A DNA stretch of 5,151 bases, taken from contig JAEWMT010000069.1 in the NCBI GenBank assembly GCA_023393095.1, positions 1-5,151 on the forward strand, in the 5' to 3' direction. This DNA is from Bacillota bacterium (GTDB taxonomy: Bacteria; Bacillota; Clostridia; Lachnospirales; Lachnospiraceae). Positions within the stretch are counted from its first letter, which is position 1; the number at the start of each line of letters is the position of its first letter. Position numbers and translations under genes: made by a program. The notes under the pieces are model-generated. The model saw only the letters and a list, made by a program, of their open reading frames with translations. It searched no databases and was not told the origin of the DNA. Shown piece by piece: positions 1 through 5,151 of the stretch.

Positions 1-1
1 A

Positions 2-49
2 CCTCGTAAGGGCGATGCTGCTATGGAAGTTTTAATTGAGTTAGTTTAA
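2..49 (+). CDS. rplQ: 50S ribosomal protein L17, C-terminal end (partial)
   Basis: Only the last 15 codons are in the window, read from base 2 and ending with TAA at 47-49. They translate to PRKGDAAMEVLIELV. The ending, a basic R-K/R-G-D-A-A stretch followed by a short hydrophobic strand finishing in IELV, is the usual C-terminus of bacterial L17, a large-subunit protein near the peptide exit tunnel. The identification is supported by context: rplQ is the normal neighbour upstream of ecfA1 in Firmicutes, and a strong terminator follows 20 bases after the stop. The fragment is too short for a family match on its own, so the call rests on the tail sequence plus synteny. Confidence 0.88.
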   Translation, partial: PRKGDAAMEVLIELV

Positions 50-68
50 TCATATACGATAATATATG

Positions 69-100
69 AAAAAGGCGCTTGCCCCAGCAAGCGCCTTTTT
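69..100 (+). terminator. Intrinsic terminator after rplQ
   Basis: A perfect 9-bp GC-rich stem, GGCGCTTGC (74-82) with GCAAGCGCC (87-95), has a 4-base loop CCCA (83-86). Five T residues follow directly (96-100) and five A residues precede it (69-73), so the stem can extend to 14 bp and the hairpin could partly work in both directions. It starts 20 bases after the rplQ stop codon, as expected for the end of the ribosomal-protein/rpoA operon. It implies that ecfA1 needs its own promoter, unless there is read-through. Confidence 0.95.
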
Positions 101-523
101 ACAATATACTCGATGATGCTCGTAGAATAATAAATTAGAATTTTATAGGATATATGCCCAAAAGCATGGGCATCGGTACTAAGAAAATTATTTTCACAAA
201 ATGAATTATAATAGAATGTATCATTGCTTGAACTTCTTAAGTATAATTTACTTTTAGAAAAGTGAGGATCATCGTAATGTGAAATTAAGAAGAATATATT
301 CACATATATGGTACTCTTTTAGAATTCCTGCAATTTTATTCACGGGAATCAGATGAAAAAGATAAGGCAATAGTATATCAAGATAAAATTTTTAGAATAT
401 AATATGTCACAATCTGATTATTGTCTTAGGAAAAGATTCATAAAGGCTTATAAAAAAATTATAATAATTATAAATACTTGTTTTTTTTTACTGATTTATG
501 AGTTATAATCTTGTGTAACTGCA

Positions 524-535
524 AATCTGCAGATT
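524..535. repeat. Perfect 12-base palindrome upstream of ecfA1
   Basis: AATCTGCAGATT is a perfect palindrome in the gap before ecfA1. Its last two bases overlap the candidate -35 element at 534-539, the position of a typical repressor site. It could equally be chance; I recognise no known operator consensus in it. Confidence 0.4.
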
Positions 536-560
536 GGGATTATGATATATTTATTATAAT
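534..560 (+). promoter_or_regulatory. Candidate sigma-A promoter for the ecfA1 operon
   Basis: A perfect -10 word TATAAT (555-560) is preceded by TTGGGA (534-539), which matches four of six bases of the -35 consensus. The spacer is 15 bases, shorter than the ideal 17. Transcription would start near 567, giving a 5' untranslated region of about 80 bases. Another TATAAT at 504-509 has no acceptable -35 at normal spacing. In such A+T-rich DNA TATAAT words arise by chance, so this is a tentative call based on consensus matching only. Confidence 0.25.
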
Positions 561-648
561 CATGAAAGCTAAGCCAACATAATGGATATCAATGATGATA
601 ACAATATTATTATAAATTAAGTAATATCATAGAAGTGAGGTCGCATAT

Positions 649-1503
649 ATGGATATGGTTAAGGTTGATAAGCTATCGTTTGAGTACATCAGGCGTGATG
701 AGGAAGGAAACGTCGAATCAATCAATAAGGCTATTGATAATATAAGTTTTGATGTAAAAAAAGGAGATTTTATAGCCATTTTAGGTGCAAATGGTTCGGG
801 AAAGTCTACCTTAGCAAAACATATCAATGCGATTTTAAATCCTACCAAAGGTAGCATTTGGGTGAACGGCTTGGATACCTCGGACGAGAAAAATGTGTGG
901 GATATCAGGCAGACAGCAGGAATGGTATTCCAAAATCCGGATAACCAGATTATTGCAACAGTAGTAGAAGAAGATGTCGGTTTTGGTCCTGAGAATCTTG
1001 GGATACCGACGGAGGAGATATGGAATAGGGTAGAGGAAAGTCTGAAGGCGGTTGGAATGCTGGAATTCAGAAATTCATCACCCAATAAGCTGTCCGGCGG
1101 TCAAAAGCAGCGCGTGGCAGTAGCAGGAATTATGGCTATGAAACCGCAGTGTATCGTGCTTGATGAACCGACAGCCATGCTTGATCCGAATGGTAGAAGG
1201 GAAGTTATCGAGACGGTAAGAGAACTGAATAAGAAGGAGAAGGTAACGTTAATCCTAATTACTCACCATATGGATGAAGTGATTTATGCCGATAAAGTTT
1301 TTGTCATGAATCAAGGGCATATTGTAATGGAGGGTAAACCAAGAGAAATTTTTTCAAGAGTGGATGAGATTAAGAAATACCGTCTTGATGTTCCACAGGT
1401 TACAGAACTTGCCTATGAACTTAAGAAGGAAGGCTTACCGATACCGGAAGGAATACTTACGGTGGATGAACTGATCTCAGTTCTTAACGCGTTGCAGCAT
1501 TGA
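649..1503 (+). CDS. ecfA1: Energy-coupling factor transporter ATPase EcfA1
   Basis: One of the two ATPases of the ECF (energy-coupling factor) importer, which drives uptake of vitamins or metal micronutrients through exchangeable S subunits. The 284-residue protein has a complete ABC nucleotide-binding domain: Walker A GANGSGKST (46-54), Q-loop Q95 in VFQNPDNQ, signature LSGGQ (148-152), Walker B with D172 and E173, D-loop LDP (178-180) and switch H206. The C-terminal tail after ~220 (KYRLDVPQVTELAYELKKEG) is typical of EcfA subunits. Position as the first ATPase and the MLDP D-loop fit EcfA1 rather than EcfA2. Its insertion IRRDEEGNVESI (14-25) before the first core strand is a small lineage-type elaboration. 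The start ATG 649 is preceded by AAGTGAGG (633-640) at good spacing; an ATG two codons later is less well placed. It is probably cotranscribed with ecfA2, 29 bases downstream. Confidence 0.95.
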   Translation: MDMVKVDKLSFEYIRRDEEGNVESINKAIDNISFDVKKGDFIAILGANGSGKSTLAKHINAILNPTKGSIWVNGLDTSDEKNVWDIRQTAGMVFQNPDNQIIATVVEEDVGFGPENLGIPTEEIWNRVEESLKAVGMLEFRNSSPNKLSGGQKQRVAVAGIMAMKPQCIVLDEPTAMLDPNGRREVIETVRELNKKEKVTLILITHHMDEVIYADKVFVMNQGHIVMEGKPREIFSRVDEIKKYRLDVPQVTELAYELKKEGLPIPEGILTVDELISVLNALQH

Positions 1504-1532
1504 TAGAATTAGCCTGTTGGCTGGAGGTATAC

Positions 1533-2384
1533 ATGCAAATTATATTTGATAAAGTAAATTACGTATATAGTGCTGGAACAGCGTTCGCTAGGCATGCAAT
1601 CAAGGATATTAGTTTTACAATTGATAAGGGTGAATTCATAGGGCTGATCGGACATACCGGTTCCGGAAAATCAACTCTGATACAGCATATGAATGGCTTA
1701 ATCAAGGCAACCAGCGGACGTATCTACTTTAATGGTCAGGATATCAATGATAAAGTTTACAGTCTAATGAAGCTACGAAGCAAGGTAGGATTGGTATTTC
1801 AGTATCCGGAGCATCAATTGTTTGAAACAACAGTATTTAAAGATGTTAATTTCGGTCCATCAAATCTTGGATTAGATAAATTGGAGTGTGAACTTCGTTC
1901 GTATGAAGCTTTGAAGATGGTCGGTATAGGAGAAGATCTTTTGGATGCATCACCCTTTGAATTGTCAGGCGGACAAAAGAGAAGGGTTGCTATTGCCGGA
2001 GTTCTGGCAATGAAACCTGAGGTGCTGATATTGGATGAACCTACGGCGGGTCTTGATCCAAAGGGAAGGGATGATATCCTAGAACAGATTGAAAAGCTTC
2101 ATAAGGATAGTGGTTTAACAATCATTTTGGTTACCCACAGCATGGAGGATATCGCGAATTATGCTGACCGATTGTTTGTTATGAACCATGGTGAACTGAT
2201 CTATCAGCAACCAACCAAAGAAGTATTTTCCCATTATAAAGAACTCGAGAAGATGCATCTTGCTGCTCCTCAGGTTACTTATGTTATGAATGCTTTAAAG
2301 GATAGAGGCTATCGGGTAAAGACCTCCGCAACTACTGTTAAAGAGGCAAGAGATGAGATACTTCGTGTTCTTGGGCCTAGATAG
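1533..2384 (+). CDS. ecfA2: Energy-coupling factor transporter ATPase EcfA2
   Basis: Second ATPase of the ECF module; it forms a heterodimer with EcfA1 on the cytoplasmic face of EcfT. The 283-residue protein has Walker A GHTGSGKST (40-48), Q-loop Q90 in VFQYPEHQLFE, signature LSGGQ (144-148), Walker B LILDEP with D168 and E169, D-loop GLDP (173-176) and switch H202. All residues needed for ATP hydrolysis are present. The VFQYPEHQLFE motif and the tail (LAAPQVTYVMNALKDRGY) are characteristic of EcfA2. I chose ATG 1533 because GGAGG (1523-1527) lies five bases upstream and the protein then starts MQIIFDKVNYVY, directly at the first domain strand. An in-frame TTG at 1500, overlapping the ecfA1 stop, would add 11 residues but lacks a comparable ribosome binding site. 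The gap to ecfA1 is 29 bases, so the two are surely one operon. Confidence 0.95.
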   Translation: MQIIFDKVNYVYSAGTAFARHAIKDISFTIDKGEFIGLIGHTGSGKSTLIQHMNGLIKATSGRIYFNGQDINDKVYSLMKLRSKVGLVFQYPEHQLFETTVFKDVNFGPSNLGLDKLECELRSYEALKMVGIGEDLLDASPFELSGGQKRRVAIAGVLAMKPEVLILDEPTAGLDPKGRDDILEQIEKLHKDSGLTIILVTHSMEDIANYADRLFVMNHGELIYQQPTKEVFSHYKELEKMHLAAPQVTYVMNALKDRGYRVKTSATTVKEARDEILRVLGPR

Positions 2385-2489
2385 AATGAAACTTTTGTAT
2401 AATCATTTAAAATAAATTTTGTAATTGTTTTGAGCCCTCTATTTAAATTAAGGTTGATAGGTGAAAAACAGAGAAAATAAATTTTATAT

Positions 2490-2513
2490 TTGAACCGCAT
2501 CCATGCGGTCGAA
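2490..2513. repeat. GC-rich inverted repeat just before the ecfT ribosome binding site
   Basis: Two 11-base arms, 2490-2500 and 2503-2513, match at nine of eleven positions. The inner seven bases, ACCGCAT and ATGCGGT, match perfectly around a CC centre. In RNA this can form a six-base-pair stem with a four-base loop (2500-2503). It ends two bases before the GGAG (2515-2518) of ecfT and stands out as GC-rich inside an A+T-rich gap. It could be an operator, an RNA hairpin that sets ecfT translation, or chance; there is no T-run, so it is not a terminator. Confidence 0.5.
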
Positions 2514-2525
2514 TGGAGACCTACT

Positions 2526-3353
2526 ATGATCAGAGATATTACAATTGGACAATATTATCCTGCCGAATCCGTGTTACACCGTTTGGATCCAAGAGTAAAA
2601 CTAATCGGGACATTTCTCTTTATTATATCCCTGTTTTTTTTCAATACCATATATGGGTATATTTTTGTTATCCTATTTCTGGCGGCGATAATTAAGCTGT
2701 CCAAGGTGCCATTAAAATTCATTATGAAGGGTCTTAAGGCGGTTATTATCCTGTTACTATTTACATCGTTTTTTAACCTGTTTTTTACACCAGGTGATCC
2801 ATTGCTTAGAATAGGTTTTATCACAATAACGAACAAAGGTGTAAGTAGCGCCATATTCTTCAGTATACGTCTAATCCTGCTGATTATTGGATCGTCTCTT
2901 ATGACCTTTACCACTACACCGAATCAGCTGACCGATGGACTAGAGAAGGTAATGAAACCATTAAACCGTATTAAGGTTCCGGTCCATGAAATCGCAATGA
3001 TGATGTCAATAGCACTCAGATTCATCCCAATATTACTAGAAGAAACAGATAAGATCATGAAGGCACAGATGGCGCGTGGGGCTGATTTTGAGTCAGGAGG
3101 AATCATTAAGAGAGCAAAAAGTATGATTCCAATCTTAGTTCCCTTATTTGTATCTGCATTTCGTAGGGCGAACGATCTTGCCATGGCAATGGAAGCAAGA
3201 TGCTATCGTGGCGGTGACGGCAGGACGAAGATGAAGCCACTGCGTTATAGCGGTCGGGATTACTCCGCATATATTGTTATGCTTTTCTATCTGGCAGGTG
3301 TTATTGCGGTCAGAATATTGGAGAATATAGGCGTTTTTCGTGCAGTACTATAA
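2526..3353 (+). CDS. ecfT: Energy-coupling factor transporter transmembrane protein EcfT
   Basis: Membrane transducer of the ECF importer; it links EcfA1/EcfA2 to the substrate-binding S subunit and passes on ATP-driven movement. The 275-residue protein starts MIRDITIGQYYPAESVLHRL, the usual EcfT N-terminus, followed by DPRVKL (21-26). Hydrophobic segments lie at about 26-42, 44-58, 70-88, 105-128 and 249-265. The two cytoplasmic coupling motifs are present: ARG (183-185) in AQMARGADF, and ARC (224-226) in MEARCYRGG. The family-typical TTTPNQLTDGLE is at 129-140. ATG 2526 is chosen because GGAG (2515-2518) sits seven bases upstream and the N-terminus fits the family. An in-frame TTG at 2490 would add 12 residues but falls inside the inverted repeat. 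It lies 141 bases after ecfA2 with no terminator between, so cotranscription is likely. No S component is encoded nearby, which suggests a shared group II module. Confidence 0.95.
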   Translation: MIRDITIGQYYPAESVLHRLDPRVKLIGTFLFIISLFFFNTIYGYIFVILFLAAIIKLSKVPLKFIMKGLKAVIILLLFTSFFNLFFTPGDPLLRIGFITITNKGVSSAIFFSIRLILLIIGSSLMTFTTTPNQLTDGLEKVMKPLNRIKVPVHEIAMMMSIALRFIPILLEETDKIMKAQMARGADFESGGIIKRAKSMIPILVPLFVSAFRRANDLAMAMEARCYRGGDGRTKMKPLRYSGRDYSAYIVMLFYLAGVIAVRILENIGVFRAVL

Positions 3354-3356
3354 AGG

Positions 3357-3456
3357 TCTAGGTGTTATTAGTCAGATATGTAAAAAGAAGAAAATGTGTG
3401 CAGATATATAAATATTCATGGATTTACCTTATAGGTGACTTATAGCTAACCCTAGA
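3357..3456 (+). repeat. Long-range nested inverted repeat between ecfT and truA
   Basis: TCTAGGTGTTA (3357-3367) is complementary to TAACCCTAGA (3447-3456) apart from one bulged base. Just inside, AGTCA (3370-3374) pairs with TGACT (3436-3440). Together these could close an RNA element of about 100 bases in the 140-base gap that separates ecfT from truA. The interior also has direct repeats CAGATAT (3373-3379, 3401-3407) and CTTATAG (3428-3434, 3439-3445). I recognise no known RNA family. The gap has no terminator with a T-run and no convincing promoter. Confidence 0.35.
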
Positions 3457-3493
3457 AACATATATTATAAATTAATAATGTGGAGCATATCAT

Positions 3494-4231
3494 ATGAAGC
3501 GTATTAGACTTATAGTTGCGTATGACGGGACGGCATATGCGGGCTGGCAGCTTCAGCCGGAGCAACCTACCATAGAAGCAAAACTGAATAAGGCTCTATC
3601 AGAACTACTAGGAGAAGATATTACCGTAATTGGAGCAAGTAGAACCGACTCCGGAGTTCATGCACTTGGTAATGTAGCAGTATTTGATACTATTTGTGCA
3701 ATACCGGCGGAGAAAATCTGTCTGGCTTTAAATCAAAGGCTTCCGGAGGATATCAGGGTGCAAGCATCAATGGAGGTACCGGAGGAATTTCATCCAAGAA
3801 GGGTATCCAGCAGAAAGACATATGAATACCGTATTCTTAACCGGAGAATTGCAGTTCCAACCGAGAGATTGTATGCCCATCATGTATATTACCCTTTAGA
3901 CATCCGTAAGATGCAGGAGGCTTCCTCATACATGATTGGAGAACATGATTTCAAGAGTTTTTGCTCTGTAAAGACCCAGGTCTTGGATACTGTAAGAACG
4001 ATTTATCACCTAGAGGTTAAGAAAGAGGAAGATATCATAACCATTTCCATTACCGGAAGCGGTTTTCTTTATAATATGGTGAGAATTATATCAGGAACTT
4101 TATTAGAAATAGGCAGGGGAGCATATCCGCCTGTTAAGATGGAAGAGATCTTAAGAGGCTGCGATCGGAGCTTGGCCGGACCGACCGCTCCAGCAAAAGG
4201 TTTGACGCTAATACGAATAGACTACGATTAA
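3494..4231 (+). CDS. truA: tRNA pseudouridine(38-40) synthase TruA
   Basis: Isomerises uridine to pseudouridine at positions 38-40 in the anticodon stem-loop of many tRNAs, in the cytoplasm. The 245-residue protein is full length for the family. It begins with the typical RLIVAYDGTAYAGWQLQPEQPTIE. The catalytic aspartate is D52 in the motif ASRTDSGVHA (48-57). KTYEYRI (108-114) carries the conserved active-site tyrosine Y110. GEHDFKSFC (149-157) and GSGFLYNMVRIISGTLLEIG (188-207) are conserved C-terminal-lobe motifs. The start ATG 3494 is preceded by GGAG (3482-3485), eight bases away. truA follows the ecf genes in many Firmicutes, so this is expected synteny, not a functional link to transport. 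It lies 140 bases after ecfT and 71 bases before the MgtC-like gene. Confidence 0.96.
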   Translation: MKRIRLIVAYDGTAYAGWQLQPEQPTIEAKLNKALSELLGEDITVIGASRTDSGVHALGNVAVFDTICAIPAEKICLALNQRLPEDIRVQASMEVPEEFHPRRVSSRKTYEYRILNRRIAVPTERLYAHHVYYPLDIRKMQEASSYMIGEHDFKSFCSVKTQVLDTVRTIYHLEVKKEEDIITISITGSGFLYNMVRIISGTLLEIGRGAYPPVKMEEILRGCDRSLAGPTAPAKGLTLIRIDYD

Positions 4232-4238
4232 CAAAAAG

Positions 4239-4253
4239 CTTATAGTTTATAAG
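4239..4253. repeat. Small A+T-rich inverted repeat between truA and the MgtC-like gene
   Basis: CTTATA (4239-4244) and TATAAG (4248-4253) are complementary around GTT, starting eight bases after the truA stop. The stem is weak and no T-run follows, so it is not a working intrinsic terminator. The two genes are probably cotranscribed across the 71-base gap. Confidence 0.35.
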
Positions 4254-4302
4254 ACTAAAATAGTATATTACAAATATTCTTTTGAATGAAAGGGTGTTGT
4301 AT

Positions 4303-4989
4303 ATGTTTCAATTTTCGAGCGATCTGGCTACCATCAATGATACCACGATTATACTTCGACTCCTCATGGCAGTAATCTTTGGTGGTGTAATCGGTTTTGA
4401 ACGCGGCAGAGCAGGGCGTCCAGCAGGACTTCGTACTCATATTCTGGTCTGCCTCGGCTCAACTCTGGCGATTATGACCAATCAATATGTATTCCAAGAG
4501 TATAATATCGGCGATCCCACACGACTGGCAGCACAGGTTATCTCAGGAATCGGTTTTCTTGGTGCAGGCACCATTATCGTAACAGGAAGGCATCAGGTGA
4601 AAGGCCTTACAACAGCAGCAGGTCTGTGGGCAACGGCTTGTATGGGTCTTGCAATTGGTATCGGCTTCTATAAGGCAGCGATCTTTTCGTGTCTTTTAAT
4701 TGTATTTTCCACAATTGTCCTTCATCGATTCGATAATATTATGTTGTCTAAATCTAAAATTCTGGACATCTATATTGAGATACAACGAACAACCGTAATT
4801 ACTGATGTTCTTGATAAGATAAAGGCAGACAATATTTCCATTGATTCCATAGAAATGGTAAGAGCCTCTTATGATACCAATGCAGTTGCCGCTATCATGA
4901 CGCTGCGCCTTAAGCATAAGCGGATGAGGCTAGAGGTTATTGCAAATATATGTGATATCGAAGGAGTCGAATTTGCTGAGGAAGTATAG
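4303..4989 (+). CDS. MgtC/SapB family membrane protein
   Basis: A 228-residue inner-membrane protein of the MgtC/SapB family. MgtC in Salmonella and mycobacteria is needed for growth at low magnesium and inside macrophages, and it has been linked to inhibition of F1Fo ATP synthase. The substrate or role of clostridial members is not established. The family core is clear: GFERGRAGRPAGLRTHILVC (31-50), AQVISGIGFLGAG (77-89) and VKGLTTAAGLWATACMG (99-115). Hydrophobic segments lie at about 15-35, 46-60, 75-93, 105-121 and 124-141. Residues ~150-228 form a soluble tail with alternating strands and helices, consistent with the ACT-like C-terminal domain of longer family members. ATG 4303 is chosen because GAAAGGG (4288-4294) lies eight bases upstream; an in-frame TTG at 4282 would add seven residues without a good site. 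Codon use resembles its neighbours. No terminator separates it from truA or from the leader that follows. Confidence 0.92.
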   Translation: MFQFSSDLATINDTTIILRLLMAVIFGGVIGFERGRAGRPAGLRTHILVCLGSTLAIMTNQYVFQEYNIGDPTRLAAQVISGIGFLGAGTIIVTGRHQVKGLTTAAGLWATACMGLAIGIGFYKAAIFSCLLIVFSTIVLHRFDNIMLSKSKILDIYIEIQRTTVITDVLDKIKADNISIDSIEMVRASYDTNAVAAIMTLRLKHKRMRLEVIANICDIEGVEFAEEV

Positions 4990-5011
4990 AGGTAATAGAT
5001 GGTATTGATAG

Positions 5012-5120
5012 CTCGAGCGAAGCAAGTATGCATCCTTCGGAGACTGTATAATTCTCACGAACCTTTTCGTTATCTGTGATGCTGAGTAAATCAGCGTGAG
5101 AATTGAGCACCCGAATCTTA
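5012..5120 (+). promoter_or_regulatory. Structured 5' leader, probably the ribosomal protein L13 (rplM) leader
   Basis: Two structures are visible. The first is a hairpin with CTC and CGAAG (5012-5014, 5018-5022) facing CTTCG and GAG (5035-5039, 5040-5042), with a three-base bulge on the left side. The second is a perfect ten-base-pair stem, AATTCTCACG (5050-5059) with CGTGAGAATT (5095-5104). This stem encloses an inner hairpin CTGA (5082-5085)/TCAG (5091-5094) and an alternative small hairpin CGAA (5058-5061)/TTCG (5066-5069). Conserved Firmicute gene order puts rplM-rpsI after truA, and a leader proposed to mediate autoregulation by L13 is known upstream of rplM in Firmicutes. The stem is seen directly; the L13 assignment is inferred, because the downstream gene is outside the window and I could not match a covariance model. 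Confidence 0.5.
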
Positions 5121-5138
5121 TAAAGTGTTATATAAAGT
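5119..5138 (+). repeat. Tandem direct repeat TATAAAGT
   Basis: TATAAAGT occurs at 5119-5126 and again at 5131-5138, twelve bases apart start to start, between the leader stem and the ribosome binding site. It is A+T-rich and may be chance, or an unstructured spacer that keeps the ribosome binding site accessible. Confidence 0.3.
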
Positions 5139-5145
5139 AATTTAC

Positions 5146-5149
5146 GGAG
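5146..5149 (+). promoter_or_regulatory. Ribosome binding site of the next gene (probably rplM)
   Basis: GGAG lies two bases from the right edge, after an A+T-rich unstructured stretch. With normal spacing a start codon would fall a few bases outside the window. Gene order suggests rplM (L13), but none of its coding sequence is visible. Confidence 0.5.
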
Positions 5150-5151
5150 TA

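Larger units (their letters stand above)
101..648. other. Long A+T-rich non-coding gap between rplQ and ecfA1
   Basis: I find no convincing gene in these 548 bases. The DNA is very A+T-rich with stops in all frames and many chance TATAAT-like words. Visible structure: a small hairpin ATGCCCA (154-160)/TGGGCAT (167-173); an inverted repeat ATGTGAA (277-283)/TTCACAT (299-305); a short repeat ACAAT (409-413)/ATTGT (420-424); TTATAA (459-464)/TTATAA (468-473); a run of nine T at 481-489; and a perfect 12-base palindrome at 524-535. None has the stem-plus-T-run form of a terminator, and I recognise no riboswitch or T-box motif. The region should hold the promoter of the ecf genes. Confidence 0.7.

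Noticed and set aside
154..204. Short frame MPKSMGIGTKKIIFTK after AGGA (147-150)
   Set aside because: Only 16 codons, with the putative ribosome binding site three bases from the ATG, and the start overlaps a hairpin. Nothing beyond chance supports it.
46..303. 85-codon open frame on the minus strand in the rplQ-ecfA1 gap
   Set aside because: It starts with GTG without a clear ribosome binding site, runs through the whole terminator hairpin, ends in rplQ, and has an A+T-driven composition with no recognisable domain.
478..489. Nine-T run after TTATAA repeats as a second terminator
   Set aside because: The only upstream stem is a weak six-pair A/T repeat ending five bases before the TTG that precedes the T-run, so it lacks the form of an intrinsic terminator.
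627..1085. 152-codon minus-strand open frame inside ecfA1
   Set aside because: It is the antisense shadow of a gene with intact ABC ATPase motifs; its sequence is serine/phenylalanine-rich as expected for a complement frame.
2398..2403. Perfect TATAAT in the ecfA2-ecfT gap as an internal promoter
   Set aside because: No acceptable -35 hexamer at 15-19 bases upstream; the gap is A+T-rich enough to give this word by chance.
2555..2914. 119-codon minus-strand open frame inside ecfT
   Set aside because: Antisense to a well-supported membrane protein; no ribosome binding site or recognisable domain.
5005..5032. TTGATA (5005-5010) with TATGCA (5027-5032) as a promoter
   Set aside because: The -35 is good but the -10 matches only three of six bases, so the pair is too weak to call. 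It remains the better-placed option if the leader has its own start.
5047..5052. TATAAT as the promoter of the downstream ribosomal gene
   Set aside because: No -35 element at normal spacing, and it overlaps the left arm of the ten-base-pair stem. Transcription from it would start near 5059 and remove that arm.

Overview
The window fits a low-GC Firmicute of class Clostridia, most likely a member of the Lachnospiraceae. The reasons are the A+T-rich intergenic DNA, strong GGAGG/GTGAGG-type ribosome binding sites, and the gene order rplQ - ecfA1 - ecfA2 - ecfT - truA - (rplM), which in Firmicutes ends the large ribosomal-protein cluster. All genes are on the + strand. The family and order assignment is inferred from reading the proteins, not from a database search.

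Layout: bases 2-49 are the last 15 codons of rplQ (ribosomal protein L17). A strong intrinsic terminator at 69-100 closes that operon. Next comes an unusually long A+T-rich gap (101-648) with no convincing gene but several small inverted repeats and one tentative promoter. Then come the three genes of the energy-coupling module of an ECF-type vitamin/micronutrient importer: ATPases EcfA1 (649-1503) and EcfA2 (1533-2384), and the membrane transducer EcfT (2526-3353). truA (tRNA pseudouridine38-40 synthase) follows at 3494-4231, then an MgtC/SapB-family membrane protein at 4303-4989. The last ~160 bases have no gene. They contain a hairpin and a branched stem-loop followed by a GGAG ribosome binding site at the very edge, which looks like the 5' leader of the next gene, by gene order probably rplM-rpsI (L13/S9).

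How the genes work together: EcfA1, EcfA2 and EcfT make a shared ATP-driven module. No substrate-binding S component is encoded here, so this looks like a group II system whose S subunits lie elsewhere in the genome. truA and the ribosomal genes serve translation, and the co-location is a conserved synteny rather than a pathway. The MgtC-like gene is the unexpected member, placed between truA and the presumed rplM leader.

I do not see a new biological system. The points worth a second look are the MgtC-like gene's position, the structured 3' leader, a GC-rich inverted repeat just before the ecfT ribosome binding site, a long-range inverted repeat between ecfT and truA, and the long gap before ecfA1.
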